Shown here piece after piece: positions 1 to 8,652 of a stretch of 64,000 bases of DNA (position 1 is the stretch's first letter; each line of letters opens with the position of its first letter). A model generated the notes under the pieces. That model worked only from the letters and a program-made list of their open reading frames with translations, was not told where the DNA came from and ran no database searches. A program made the position numbers and the translations under genes. Origin of the DNA: an uncultured Tateyamaria sp. (GTDB lineage: Bacteria > Pseudomonadota > Alphaproteobacteria > Rhodobacterales > Rhodobacteraceae); contig NZ_CANNDN010000001.1 of assembly GCF_947503465.1 (NCBI RefSeq), positions 1,736,001 to 1,800,000 on the forward strand, given 5' to 3'.

Positions 1-2410
1 CGGACGCCTTGGGTGCCGACGACACAACCACATCGCAGCCGATCACCGCATTCGCAGCGGCGTCTTCGATGCGCACCTGATGCAACGCGTCCGGCGTCTG
101 TCCCAATCGGATGTAACTGAGAACGGTACCGAACTTCTGCGCAAAGCCGGTGAAATCCAGAACGGACGCCCCGCGCCCCTCAAGATGCGCGGCCATGGTG
201 GCAAGCGCGCCCACCGTGACCACGCCGGTTCCGCCGACGCCTGTCACCAGCAAGTCAAAAGGTGCTTCAAGCGTGGGCAGATCAGGAAGAGGCAGATCGC
301 CAAGATGCTGTGCCACGTCAAAGGCTTGCGCCTTGGGCGCTTTGCGCACCGCCCCTTCGACGGTGACAAAGCTGGGACAGAACCCCTTGAGGCAGGACAT
401 GTCCGCATTGCAGGTCGACTGGTTGATCTTCCGCTTGCGCCCCAGCGGGGTCTCCAACGGCTCGACGCTCAGGCAATTGCTTTCGACCGAGCAGTCACCG
501 CATCCCTCGCACACCTCGGGATTGATGACGGCAAAGGTTGTGACCGGCGGCAGGCTGCCCCGCTTGCGGCGGCGCCGCTTTTCGGTGGCGCAGGTCTGTT
601 CAAAGATCAGGACGGTGACGCCGGGAACATCGCGCAAAGTGCGCTGTACCGCATCCAGATCATCACGGTCATGGAAACTGGTCCCCGGCGGGAACGCTGC
701 GGTTTTGAACTTGCGCACGTCATCCGACACCAGCGCAATGCGGTCGACCCCTTCAGCGCGGGCGGACCACGCAATTGCCTCGACACTCACCGGCCCATCC
801 ACAGGTTGCCCGCCGGTCATGGCCACCGCGTCATTGAACAGCACCTTGTAGGTGATGTTGGTCCCCGCAGCGACCGCCTGCCGGATGGCGAGGCTGCCCG
901 AATGATACCATGTCCCTTCACCGAGGTTCTGGAACACATGTTTGCCGCCGTTGAACTTTGATGCTGCCGCCCAAGGCACGCCCTCGCCGCCCATCTGGGC
1001 ATAACCGCCCGTATCCCGGTCCATCCAGGCGGCCATGACATGGCAGCCGATGCCCGACGCGGCGCGCGACCCATCGGGAACCTTGGTCGAGGTGTTGTGC
1101 GGGCAGCCCGAGCAGAAATAAGGGGTGCGCTTGGCGCCTTGAATGTTCAGCAGCTTGGGCGGGCTTTGCAGCGCCTTGGCCCGCGCGGGCAAGTCCAGAT
1201 CGGGCACAAAACCGTGCAACCGCTGCGCGATCAACGGCGCCAGCAGTTTCGGCGACAGCTCTCCGGTCCACGGCACCAGCGGCGCACCTGTTTCATCATG
1301 TTTGCCCACCATACGCTCTGGTATGTCATGGGACAGGTCAAACAGCGCTTCCTTGAGCTGGCTCTCGATGATCCCGCGCTTTTCCTCGATCACCATCACC
1401 TCGCGCTTGCCCCGCGCAAAGGCGCGCGCATCACCCAAGGCAAGCGGCCACACCATGCCGATCTTGTAGATGTCGATGCCACGTGCCTTGCACGTCGCCG
1501 CATCAAGGCCAAGCAGCCGCAGCGCCTCCATCAGGTCCAGGTGCGCCTTGCCGGTGGTGACAAACCCAAAGGGCGCGTCGGCCACGTCATAGATCCGCCG
1601 GTCAATCGGGTTGGCCCGGGCAAAGGCCTGCACGGCGTCCAGCTTGTGGCCGATCCGCAACTCGATCTCGGGGCTGGGCAGGTCCGAGGGGCGGATATGC
1701 AGGCCACCCGGCGGCGCAACATAGTCCGGTTGGGCAAAGACGGGATCGGGCGGCAGAACCAGGGACGCCCCGCTTTCCACGGTTTCCGAGATGGCCTTGA
1801 ACCCCACCCAGGTCCCTGAAAAACGGCTGAGCGCGATGCCCCACGCGCCGAACTCCAGATACTCGGCCACCGATGCGGGGTTCAGCGTTGGCATGAACCA
1901 TGCCATGAAGGCCACGTCGGACTGGTGCGGCATCGAGGACGACACGCATCCATGATCATCGCCCGCCACAACCAGCACCCCGCCCAGGGGCGATGACCCG
2001 TATGCGTTTCCATGCCTGAGCGCATCCCCGGACCGGTCCACGCCGGGGCCTTTGCCATACCACATGGAAAACACGCCCTCGTACCGGCAATCAGGGTCCA
2101 GAACCGCCTGCTGCGCGCCCAGCACGGCCGTGGCGCCAAGATCCTCGTTCACGGCGGGCATGAAGGTGATATCGGCACCGTCCGTCCGATCCCGTGCCCG
2201 CCACAGTTCCAGATCAAGCCCCCCCAGGGGCGACCCCCGGTAACCCGATATGAACCCCGCCGTGTTGCGCCCCGCATCGCGGTCACGGCGGGCCTGATCC
2301 AACATGATGCGCACCAACGCCTGGGTCCCGGTCAGGAACACGCGCCCCTTGGTCCGGTCATAGCGATCGGTCAGCGCATAGGTGTCAAAGCGGTGGTGTG
2401 GGTCAGACAT
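1..2410 (-). CDS. ior: Indolepyruvate ferredoxin oxidoreductase, fused alpha/beta type (3' end outside window)
   Basis: This enzyme oxidatively decarboxylates aryl pyruvates (indolepyruvate, phenylpyruvate) to aryl-acetyl-CoA with a low-potential electron acceptor, linking aromatic amino acid transamination to aryl-acetate catabolism. The first 803 residues are present; the family's fused proteins are longer, so the C-terminus is missing. The N-terminus (MSDPHHRFDTYAL) has the thiamine-diphosphate oxidoreductase motif GFISGYRGSPLGGLD. A ferredoxin-like cysteine cluster begins near residue 634 (CEGCGDC) and continues with CNADMSCLKGFCPSF, a hallmark of the family. The start has a good GGAGG ribosome site. 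The gene is divergent from the Lrp-type regulator. Confidence 0.93.
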   Translation of the reverse strand, partial: MSDPHHRFDTYALTDRYDRTKGRVFLTGTQALVRIMLDQARRDRDAGRNTAGFISGYRGSPLGGLDLELWRARDRTDGADITFMPAVNEDLGATAVLGAQQAVLDPDCRYEGVFSMWYGKGPGVDRSGDALRHGNAYGSSPLGGVLVVAGDDHGCVSSSMPHQSDVAFMAWFMPTLNPASVAEYLEFGAWGIALSRFSGTWVGFKAISETVESGASLVLPPDPVFAQPDYVAPPGGLHIRPSDLPSPEIELRIGHKLDAVQAFARANPIDRRIYDVADAPFGFVTTGKAHLDLMEALRLLGLDAATCKARGIDIYKIGMVWPLALGDARAFARGKREVMVIEEKRGIIESQLKEALFDLSHDIPERMVGKHDETGAPLVPWTGELSPKLLAPLIAQRLHGFVPDLDLPARAKALQSPPKLLNIQGAKRTPYFCSGCPHNTSTKVPDGSRAASGIGCHVMAAWMDRDTGGYAQMGGEGVPWAAASKFNGGKHVFQNLGEGTWYHSGSLAIRQAVAAGTNITYKVLFNDAVAMTGGQPVDGPVSVEAIAWSARAEGVDRIALVSDDVRKFKTAAFPPGTSFHDRDDLDAVQRTLRDVPGVTVLIFEQTCATEKRRRRKRGSLPPVTTFAVINPEVCEGCGDCSVESNCLSVEPLETPLGRKRKINQSTCNADMSCLKGFCPSFVTVEGAVRKAPKAQAFDVAQHLGDLPLPDLPTLEAPFDLLVTGVGGTGVVTVGALATMAAHLEGRGASVLDFTGFAQKFGTVLSYIRLGQTPDALHQVRIEDAAANAVIGCDVVVSSAPKAS

Positions 2411-2533
2411 GCGGTTCCTCCTGCCCACAATATGGGGGCTCTGGCGTGACGGGAGATTTCAGATTTTCGCCGCAGCCTGATACCTTTGGATAATCCGGTC
2501 GCTAAATTGGTTAATTTTGAGTAAACATTCCTG
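2411..2533. promoter_or_regulatory. Divergent promoter region between ior and the Lrp-type regulator
   Basis: This 123-bp gap separates two divergent starts and becomes AT-rich towards the regulator (about 2500-2530), which suits an Lrp/AsnC binding region. No individual box could be assigned. Confidence 0.4.
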
Positions 2534-2992
2534 ATGACACTCGACCATCGCGATCACATCCTTTTGCGACAACTGCAAGTGGATAGCCGTATCTCGAATG
2601 CGGACCTGGCCGAAATGGCGGGCATGTCGCCCTCTGCCTGTTGGCGCAGGGTCAAGGCGCTGGAAGAGGTCGGGATCATTGACCGCTATGGTGCCATCGT
2701 CAATCCACAGGCGGCGGGGTTTCAGTTTCAGGCCATCGTGCATGTGCAATTGGCCCGCCATTCGGAGGACGATCTGTCATCGTTTATCCGCGCGGTCGAG
2801 ACACGCCGCGAGGTGGTGGAGTGTTACGCGACGACGGGGCAATCGGATTATCAGATGCGTGTCCTGTGTGCCGATCTGGATGCGTATAACGCGTTCCTTG
2901 AAACCTTCCTGTTTCGGTTGCCTGCCGTGGCCAGCGCACAAACCAACGTGGTCCTGCGCGAGATCAAACGGAACACCGGCATCGGGTTCTAG
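2534..2992 (+). CDS. Lrp/AsnC family transcriptional regulator
   Basis: This is a small amino-acid-responsive DNA-binding regulator of 152 residues, the usual family length. A winged helix-turn-helix occupies about residues 5-60 (recognition region SNADLAEMAGMSPSACWRRV), followed by the ligand-binding RAM domain (about 65-145; VECYATTGQSDYQMRV). It is divergent from the ior gene, the common arrangement for an Lrp-type regulator and its target, so control of aryl-pyruvate oxidation by an aromatic amino acid is a reasonable inference. Its 3' end overlaps the 3' end of the convergent LysR gene by 4 bp. Confidence 0.9.
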   Translation: MTLDHRDHILLRQLQVDSRISNADLAEMAGMSPSACWRRVKALEEVGIIDRYGAIVNPQAAGFQFQAIVHVQLARHSEDDLSSFIRAVETRREVVECYATTGQSDYQMRVLCADLDAYNAFLETFLFRLPAVASAQTNVVLREIKRNTGIGF

Positions 2993-3879
2993 CGCAGACG
3001 GGCGCGTAAAAAGTCGATCACGGCCCGTACCTTGGCGGGCAGATAGGCACGGCTTGGGTACAGCAACCAGGCGCCCGTGTCAAAAGTTGTGGCCGTCACC
3101 TGATGGTCGGGGAACAGGTCGACCAGGCGGCCATCCTTCAGGTCGCGCTGCGTCATCCAATCCGCCAGAAGCGCCGGGCCCAGCCCGTTCCGGGCCGCCG
3201 CCCGCAGGGCCAGTGCGTTCGAAATGAGGATGGGGCCTGTGACGCCGACCACTGTTTCCGCCTGCTGCTGGCGAAACCGCCACTCTGTGCGATATTCGGG
3301 CAATGTCATGCGCAGGCACTGGTGCGCGGACAGCCCCGCTGGCGTATCCGGCGCGCCGTGGGTCTGGACATAGGCGGGGGCCGCGACAACCCTGTACCGG
3401 GTCGCGCAAAGCCGCGCACTGATCAGATCACCCTTGGGCGCGGGTGCCAGCCTGATCGCCAGATCGATCTGCCCCCCGACCAAGTCGACGGTCTGATCGC
3501 TCAGGATCAGTTCCAGCGCAATCTCGGGCAAGGCGCTGCGCAGATCCGACAGCAACGGCACGATCATATCGTGCCCGAACGCAACGGACGCCGTCAGACG
3601 GACCCGACCCGAGGGGCGCGTGCTGATCTCTGCAGCGGCATCCCGTGCCAGATCCAGGTCGTCCAACAGCGGCCCGATCCGGTCGAGGTACAGCGCACCC
3701 GCTTCCGTCAGTGTCAGGGTGCGGGTGGAGCGTTGAAACAGTCGCAACCCCAGCTGCGCTTCGATCCCCGCCACCGTGCGGCTGACCGAGCTGGGATCAA
3801 CATCCAGCACGCGCGCAACGGCGGCAAAGCTGTGATGCTGCGCGACAAGTTGCACGGTCCGAAGGGCGGCGATGTCCAT
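2989..3879 (-). CDS. LysR family transcriptional regulator
   Basis: The protein has 296 residues, typical for LysR. The N-terminal helix-turn-helix (about 17-40, SFAAVARVLDVDPSSVSRTV) is followed by a linker helix and a periplasmic-binding-protein-like effector domain (about 88-290). It is of the subgroup with 'SVAFGHDMIVPLL' after the linker. It is divergent from the YceI-like gene at 3980 with a 100-bp gap, so regulation of the YceI/SDR pair is plausible but unproven. The effector cannot be read from sequence. Confidence 0.9.
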   Translation of the reverse strand: MDIAALRTVQLVAQHHSFAAVARVLDVDPSSVSRTVAGIEAQLGLRLFQRSTRTLTLTEAGALYLDRIGPLLDDLDLARDAAAEISTRPSGRVRLTASVAFGHDMIVPLLSDLRSALPEIALELILSDQTVDLVGGQIDLAIRLAPAPKGDLISARLCATRYRVVAAPAYVQTHGAPDTPAGLSAHQCLRMTLPEYRTEWRFRQQQAETVVGVTGPILISNALALRAAARNGLGPALLADWMTQRDLKDGRLVDLFPDHQVTATTFDTGAWLLYPSRAYLPAKVRAVIDFLRARLR

Positions 3880-3979
3880 TCATGCAGTTTATTCACTAAT
3901 GCCATGCATGCAAGCCGGTTTCTTGCGCAACGCACGGCATCTACATCGTTGGCACACGCAACCCAATTGGAGAGCCTCC

Positions 3980-4615
3980 ATGTTCCGCACCCTGCCCCTT
4001 GCCGCCCTTTTGATGGGCACCCTGCCCGCGCATGCCGCCCCGACCGAATGGACCCTGGATCTGGGTCACGCGCATATCGGATGGGAAATCAATCACATGG
4101 GCCTAAGCCGCACAGTTGGCCGGTTCAATTCCTACGATGGCACCTTCCTGATCGACGAAGAGAATCCCGCGAATTCGCAAATCACCTTCACCATCGATGC
4201 CGCCAGCATCGACAGCAACCATGCGGATCGCGATGGGCACTTGCGCCACGCGGACTATCTGCACGCTGACACCCATGCGCAGATCACCTTTGTCTCGACC
4301 GACATCCTGATGTTGACACCAAGTTCGGGCAAGTTGACCGGTGACTTGACCATGCGCGGCCAGACAGCCCCCGTGACGCTTGACTTCACGATGGTGCGCG
4401 ACCGGGTCTATCCCGATTTCATCCCCAATTATGACGAGGTGCGCGTGGTCGGCTTTGAAGCCACCGGAGAAATCCTGCGGCTGGATCACGGCATGGACTT
4501 CATCGCGTTTCTGGACAGCCCGACGGGTTTGAGCGTGGACGTGGACCTGCATTTCGACCTTGTTCAATGTGCAGACGCGCCGGACACCAATATCCCCTGC
4601 ACCTGGGGACGCTGA
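3980..4615 (+). CDS. YceI family periplasmic protein
   Basis: This is a predicted secreted lipocalin-like protein of 211 residues. YceI proteins bind isoprenoid or amphiphilic ligands in the periplasm. I chose ATG 3980 because a GGAG ribosome site precedes it and the N-terminus then reads as a signal peptide (MFRTLPLAALLMGTLPAHA, cleavage about residue 19). The body has the YceI pattern WTLDLGHAHIGWEINHMGLS and SGKLTGDLTMRGQTAPVTLD. Two cysteines near the C-terminus (CADAPDTNIPC) could form a disulphide. It lies 3 bp before the SDR gene, so the two are probably co-transcribed. Confidence 0.88.
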   Translation: MFRTLPLAALLMGTLPAHAAPTEWTLDLGHAHIGWEINHMGLSRTVGRFNSYDGTFLIDEENPANSQITFTIDAASIDSNHADRDGHLRHADYLHADTHAQITFVSTDILMLTPSSGKLTGDLTMRGQTAPVTLDFTMVRDRVYPDFIPNYDEVRVVGFEATGEILRLDHGMDFIAFLDSPTGLSVDVDLHFDLVQCADAPDTNIPCTWGR

Positions 4616-4618
4616 GCG

Positions 4619-5359
4619 ATGGAGCATGTGACAGGCAAGACAGTTGTCATCACCGGCGCCAGCAAGGGGATCGGCGCGGCAACCGCCCGGGTCCTTGCGC
4701 GGCTTGGCGCGCGCGTGGTGCTTGCAGCGCGGTCAGCGGAGGCATTGGCGGACCTTGCGACCGACATCGGCGGGATGGCCGTGCCTTGCGATGTCAGCGA
4801 TTGGGCGCAGGTCCAATCCCTGATGTCTCAGGTCGGCGACGTGGATGTTCTGGTGAACAATGCCGGGCTGATAGACCCAATCGCCCGCTTGGCAGACAGC
4901 GATCCCGACGCCTGGGGCAGCGTTGTCGATGTGAATGTGAAGGGCGTCTATCACGGCATGCGCGCGGCATTGCCGGGCATGATTGCCCGCGGGTCGGGCA
5001 CGATCATCAACATCTCGTCCGGCGCAGCCACCGGTGCACTGGAAGGTTGGAGCCATTATTGCGCGACCAAGGCCGCCGTGTTGTCGTTGACCCGCGTCGC
5101 CGACAAGGAAGCGCGCGGCGCCGGTGTGCGGGTATTGGGCCTGTCCCCCGGGACCGTCGCCACCGACATGCAGCGCGACATCGCCGCGTCGGGCATCAAT
5201 CCGGTCAGTCAATTGCCATGGGACGCGCACATCCCGCCCGAATGGGTCGGCCAGACCATTGCGGTTTTGATGGGACCATTGGGCGATGACTATCGCGGGG
5301 TGGATTTTTCCCTGAAGACAGAGGAAGGCCGCGCCGCAGCGGGCCTGCCGCCGCTGTAA
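4619..5359 (+). CDS. Short-chain dehydrogenase/reductase (SDR) family oxidoreductase
   Basis: This is an NAD(P)-dependent classical SDR of 246 residues. The cofactor glycine motif TGASKGIG is at 12-19, NNAG at 80-83, catalytic serines near 133-134, and YxxxK at Tyr147/Lys151. After the active site LSPGTVATDM fits the NAD-proximal PG motif. The substrate is unknown. The start lies 3 bp after the YceI stop, which suggests one transcript, and the gene is convergent with the glutamine-synthetase-like gene downstream. Confidence 0.9.
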   Translation: MEHVTGKTVVITGASKGIGAATARVLARLGARVVLAARSAEALADLATDIGGMAVPCDVSDWAQVQSLMSQVGDVDVLVNNAGLIDPIARLADSDPDAWGSVVDVNVKGVYHGMRAALPGMIARGSGTIINISSGAATGALEGWSHYCATKAAVLSLTRVADKEARGAGVRVLGLSPGTVATDMQRDIAASGINPVSQLPWDAHIPPEWVGQTIAVLMGPLGDDYRGVDFSLKTEEGRAAAGLPPL

Positions 5360-5399
5360 TCGCCGGAAGTCGCGTCGGCCTTTCGATTGGATGACCGCG

Positions 5400-6668
5400 C
5401 TAGACGAAGGGCAAGTAGAAGTCGCGCACCTCGTCCACTGACCTGTCCTTCAGTCGCTTCCATTCATCCTGCTTGAGGAAGATGACTGCATCACAGATCG
5501 CTTCCCCTACGGCCGTGCGCAAAGCGGTATCCGCGTCAAGCGCGGCCAATGCCTTGTCCAGCGACGACGGCACGTGGCGCGTCGCGCGGACATTGTCCAA
5601 GCCGTCCAGGTCTTCGGCAGGGGCCAACGCATGGCCGTTTTCCATCCCAAGGCGGGCGGCCTGCAATACGGCCGTTACCGCAAGATACGGATTGGTCGCG
5701 CAATCCGCCATGCGGTGTTCCAGCCGGGCGGATCGGGGCGACGTCACGCATGACCGGGTCGTGACCAATCGGTGATCGTCGGCCCAGTTCGCCCAGTATC
5801 CGGCCATCGACGCAGGCCCCAGACGGTCATAGCTGTTGACCGTCATCGCCAGCAGCCCGGCCAGCCCTTCGTGGTGGTGGATCAGCCCCGCTATGCAAGC
5901 GTTGGCGATGTCCGACAACTGCCCGTCAGGCGCAATCACGTTGGCACCCTGCGCATCCGCAAAGCTGAAATTCACGTGCAGGCCGGACCCGCCACGATCC
6001 GGAATCGGCTTTGGCAGAAAGGTCAGCAACAGCCCCATCTCGGCCGCCACGTCCCGCGCCATGCTGCGGAACAAAAATGCGTTGTCGCAGGCGGCGAGGG
6101 CCCCCTCGAACTTGAGTGTCAGCTCGAATTGGCCGTTGTCATATTCGCCGTTCATGGATTCGATGGGCAAGCCCACGGCATGGGCCGTCGACCAAAGCGC
6201 ATCCATCAGGCCCGCGGGATCGTTCTGCGGGCCTGTCCCGTAAACGAAGGCCCCCGGCGTATCATAAGGCGTCCAGATCCCGTCGGCATCCTGCTGAAAG
6301 ACATAAGCTTCCATTTCAAGGCCGACCATCGGGCTCAGTCCCCTGGCCTCCCACGCGGCAATGGCCGCCTGCAAACGCCCGCGGGCACACAACCCGAACG
6401 GCGCGCCATCCGCGTGCAACATGCCCAGCGCGATGTCGCTGTTGCCCAGCCAATCGGCGCGCCGATCCCGGTCCAGCACCAGTTCCATGTCCGGGATGCC
6501 GTCGAACACACCGGCCCCCGGCACCGGGATCAGGTCGCGGTCGAAAGTGGTGCCAAACACGCCCCGCGCAAAACCGATCTTGCCCCCAGCGGCCACATCC
6601 GGCGGCACGAACTTGCCGCGCGGCAGGTTCAGCAGATCACAGAACAAGGTACGCGTGCGGTTCGTCAT
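5400..6668 (-). CDS. Glutamine synthetase family protein (gamma-glutamylamide ligase type)
   Basis: This 422-residue protein has the GS catalytic fold: Mn-binding EMEAYVF (Glu118/Glu120), NGEYDNGQFELTL (Glu175, Glu182), GSGLHVNFSF with His231, and RLEHRMADCATNPYL. The N-terminal beta-grasp region is short. Such divergent GS-like proteins (PuuA, IpuC, aniline AtdA1/TdnQ) ligate glutamate to amines rather than to ammonia. I chose ATG 6668 (MTNRTRTLF) because it begins 5 bp after the P450 stop; a start at 6833 would overlap the P450 heavily. It is the last gene of a long leftward operon containing a P450 and a class I amidotransferase, so gamma-glutamylation of an amine substrate is inferred. 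Confidence 0.82.
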   Translation of the reverse strand: MTNRTRTLFCDLLNLPRGKFVPPDVAAGGKIGFARGVFGTTFDRDLIPVPGAGVFDGIPDMELVLDRDRRADWLGNSDIALGMLHADGAPFGLCARGRLQAAIAAWEARGLSPMVGLEMEAYVFQQDADGIWTPYDTPGAFVYGTGPQNDPAGLMDALWSTAHAVGLPIESMNGEYDNGQFELTLKFEGALAACDNAFLFRSMARDVAAEMGLLLTFLPKPIPDRGGSGLHVNFSFADAQGANVIAPDGQLSDIANACIAGLIHHHEGLAGLLAMTVNSYDRLGPASMAGYWANWADDHRLVTTRSCVTSPRSARLEHRMADCATNPYLAVTAVLQAARLGMENGHALAPAEDLDGLDNVRATRHVPSSLDKALAALDADTALRTAVGEAICDAVIFLKQDEWKRLKDRSVDEVRDFYLPFV

Positions 6669-6673
6669 GTCGG

Positions 6674-7894
6674 TCACTTCAGGCTTGGGCGGACGGTCAG
6701 GGATTTGACCCCGCAAATAAAGTTTGAACGGGTCCAGGTGGGGCTGTCCACAGCCCTGAGTGCGGTGATGCGGCCCGCCAGTTCCTGCAACACGCATTTC
6801 AGTTCCAGCTTGGCCAGCCACATGCCCAGACACACGTGCGGGCCGCCCTGTCCGAAGGCCAGATGCCGGTTCGGGCTGCGGTCCAGGTGGGCGGTGTGCG
6901 GGTCATCAAACACCGCCTCATCCCGGCTGCCCGATACGAACCACATCAGCACCTTGTCCCCTGCCCGGATCGTTTTACCGTGCATCTGGACATCCCGTGT
7001 GGCTGTGCGCCGGAAATGCAATGTGGGGGACGCAAGGCGAATGAACTCATCCGCACAGCTCTCCCATACGCCACCGCCTTGCAAGGTCTCCAGCAGACCT
7101 TTCTGCTGTGTCAGCAGATGCAAGGCCATCGCGATGGAATAGCGCGTCGTGTCATTGCCTGCCGCCACCAGAAGGCAAAAGAAATTCTTGAAATCCTGCC
7201 CCCGGATCGCGCCATCCTCTGCCCTCAGGACACGGGCCAGAATGCCCGCGTCGTCCACGTGCCGTCTGCCGCTCAGGATCTCTTGGGCATAATCATACAA
7301 CTCGACTCCCGCGGGCGACCGGAAGGGCATCATGCGATAGGCGTCGGTATCGACCTTGTCGATGACAGTGTCGGTAAAGTCGGGATCGGTGTTGCCGATC
7401 AACGCATCGCCCCGGTCCACCAGCCAATCCAGGTCCGCATCGGACACGCCAAGGATGCGCCCCAGCATCAACATCGGCAGCCGCTTGGCGATCTTGTCCA
7501 CGGCATCGAATTCCACGTGATCCAATGCCTCTGCCACGATATCACGTGCAAGGTCGCGGATCAGGGGTTCGAACTGTGCCACCACGGGTTTGGCAAAAGC
7601 CGGGTTCACCGCGCGCCGGGTTGCTGAATGCTCCGGTGGGTCCGTTTCCTGAAAGGTGCGCCGCGCCAGATACTCGGCGCGGCTCTGGTCCTCGATCCGA
7701 ATGCCCTGCGCGCTGGAAAACACACCCGTATCCTTCTGTGCGGCCATGATGTCGGCATAGCGGGTCAGTGACCAGAATCCCTTGTCCGCTCCATACGCAT
7801 CCGTCCAGTGCAGGGGATGCGCCGCGCGCATCTGGGTAAAGGTGTCATGCGGCACGCCGTCCACAAAACTGTCGTGATCGGCAAGGTTTTTCAT
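6674..7894 (-). CDS. Cytochrome P450
   Basis: This is a soluble bacterial P450 mono-oxygenase of 406 residues. It has the I-helix oxygen-activation motif AGNDT (245-249), the K-helix ExxR (Glu283-Arg286) and the haem loop FGQGGPHVC with ligand Cys355. There is no membrane anchor, so it should take electrons from separate ferredoxin and reductase proteins, which are not in this window. ATG 7894 overlaps the upstream amidotransferase stop in an ATGA arrangement and is preferred over 7924. Its position between an amidotransferase and a GS-like ligase suggests an oxidation step on a gamma-glutamylated or freed amine. Confidence 0.93.
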   Translation of the reverse strand: MKNLADHDSFVDGVPHDTFTQMRAAHPLHWTDAYGADKGFWSLTRYADIMAAQKDTGVFSSAQGIRIEDQSRAEYLARRTFQETDPPEHSATRRAVNPAFAKPVVAQFEPLIRDLARDIVAEALDHVEFDAVDKIAKRLPMLMLGRILGVSDADLDWLVDRGDALIGNTDPDFTDTVIDKVDTDAYRMMPFRSPAGVELYDYAQEILSGRRHVDDAGILARVLRAEDGAIRGQDFKNFFCLLVAAGNDTTRYSIAMALHLLTQQKGLLETLQGGGVWESCADEFIRLASPTLHFRRTATRDVQMHGKTIRAGDKVLMWFVSGSRDEAVFDDPHTAHLDRSPNRHLAFGQGGPHVCLGMWLAKLELKCVLQELAGRITALRAVDSPTWTRSNFICGVKSLTVRPSLK

Positions 7895-8604
7895 GGCGTG
7901 CCCCCGAAAAACCGCGTGACCCAATCGGCCATCAAAGGCCCGTCATTGGTGCGGTTCAACGTGGCTTCGGCCTCCGCCACCTCTTCCGCGCTCAGATGCG
8001 GCTTGGTGTAATCCAGCACACAGCGCATGAACGGATCGGAAAACTCGGGATGCGCCTGCGTGGTAAAGATGTGATTGTCCCTGGCAAATCCGGCAATCGC
8101 GCATTTCGGAGAGGTGGCATAAGCCACGCACCCGTCGGGCAGCACCGTCACCGCGTCGTGGTGAAACTGGTACAGACCAAGCGACGGCGCGGGCGGCTGC
8201 ATCCATGGCATGGCCCGTGTCACGCGCACATGATCAATGCCGATGTTCCAGTCCTGCCGCGCCACTTGCCCGCCCAAGGCAACCGCAATGGCCTGATGCC
8301 CGAAACACGCCCCGAACAGCGGTTTACGCGCCATATCGCAGGCCCGGATAAAGTCATAAAGCGCTGGCAGGAAGGACAAATCATCCAGTACGCTTAACGG
8401 CGAACCGGTGATCAGGTACGCATCCTGTTCATGCAGGTCGCGCGGCACCTCGCCCCCGATGGTCATGTAGACGCGGTAGTTGAAGCGTTGGGCCTGCGCG
8501 TCGAACAGGTCCCGGAATCGGTGCGCGTCGTCGGGAAAGGCATCGCCCACCTCGGCCGACCGGTCATGGTTCACTTGAAGGATGCCAAGGTTCAGGCGCG
8601 TCAT
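7891..8604 (-). CDS. Type 1 (class I) glutamine amidotransferase
   Basis: This 237-residue protein is a stand-alone class I amidotransferase domain, resembling the glutaminase part of GMP synthase. The nucleophile is Cys100 in GACFGHQ, and the His185/Glu187 pair lies in QAHPEF, so the triad looks complete. Such free-standing domains include gamma-glutamyl hydrolases (PuuD; AtdA2/TdnT in aniline oxidation). It is translationally coupled (ATGA) to the P450 and shares an operon with a GS-like enzyme, which supports cleavage of a gamma-glutamylamide rather than purine synthesis. The exact substrate is unknown. Confidence 0.85.
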   Translation of the reverse strand: MTRLNLGILQVNHDRSAEVGDAFPDDAHRFRDLFDAQAQRFNYRVYMTIGGEVPRDLHEQDAYLITGSPLSVLDDLSFLPALYDFIRACDMARKPLFGACFGHQAIAVALGGQVARQDWNIGIDHVRVTRAMPWMQPPAPSLGLYQFHHDAVTVLPDGCVAYATSPKCAIAGFARDNHIFTTQAHPEFSDPFMRCVLDYTKPHLSAEEVAEAEATLNRTNDGPLMADWVTRFFGGTP

Positions 8605-8623
8605 GGATTTTCCTTTGGGAAAG

Positions 8624-8645
8624 GGGGGCGGCCACGGCCACCCCC
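8624..8645 (-). terminator. Intra-operon stem-loop between tctC and the amidotransferase gene
   Basis: A GC-rich inverted repeat with ten-base arms and one mismatch fills most of the 48-bp gap after tctC. There is no T-tract. It could attenuate transcription or stabilise the upstream mRNA, which would raise binding protein relative to the enzymes. Confidence 0.4.
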
Positions 8646-8652
8646 GCTGGGG

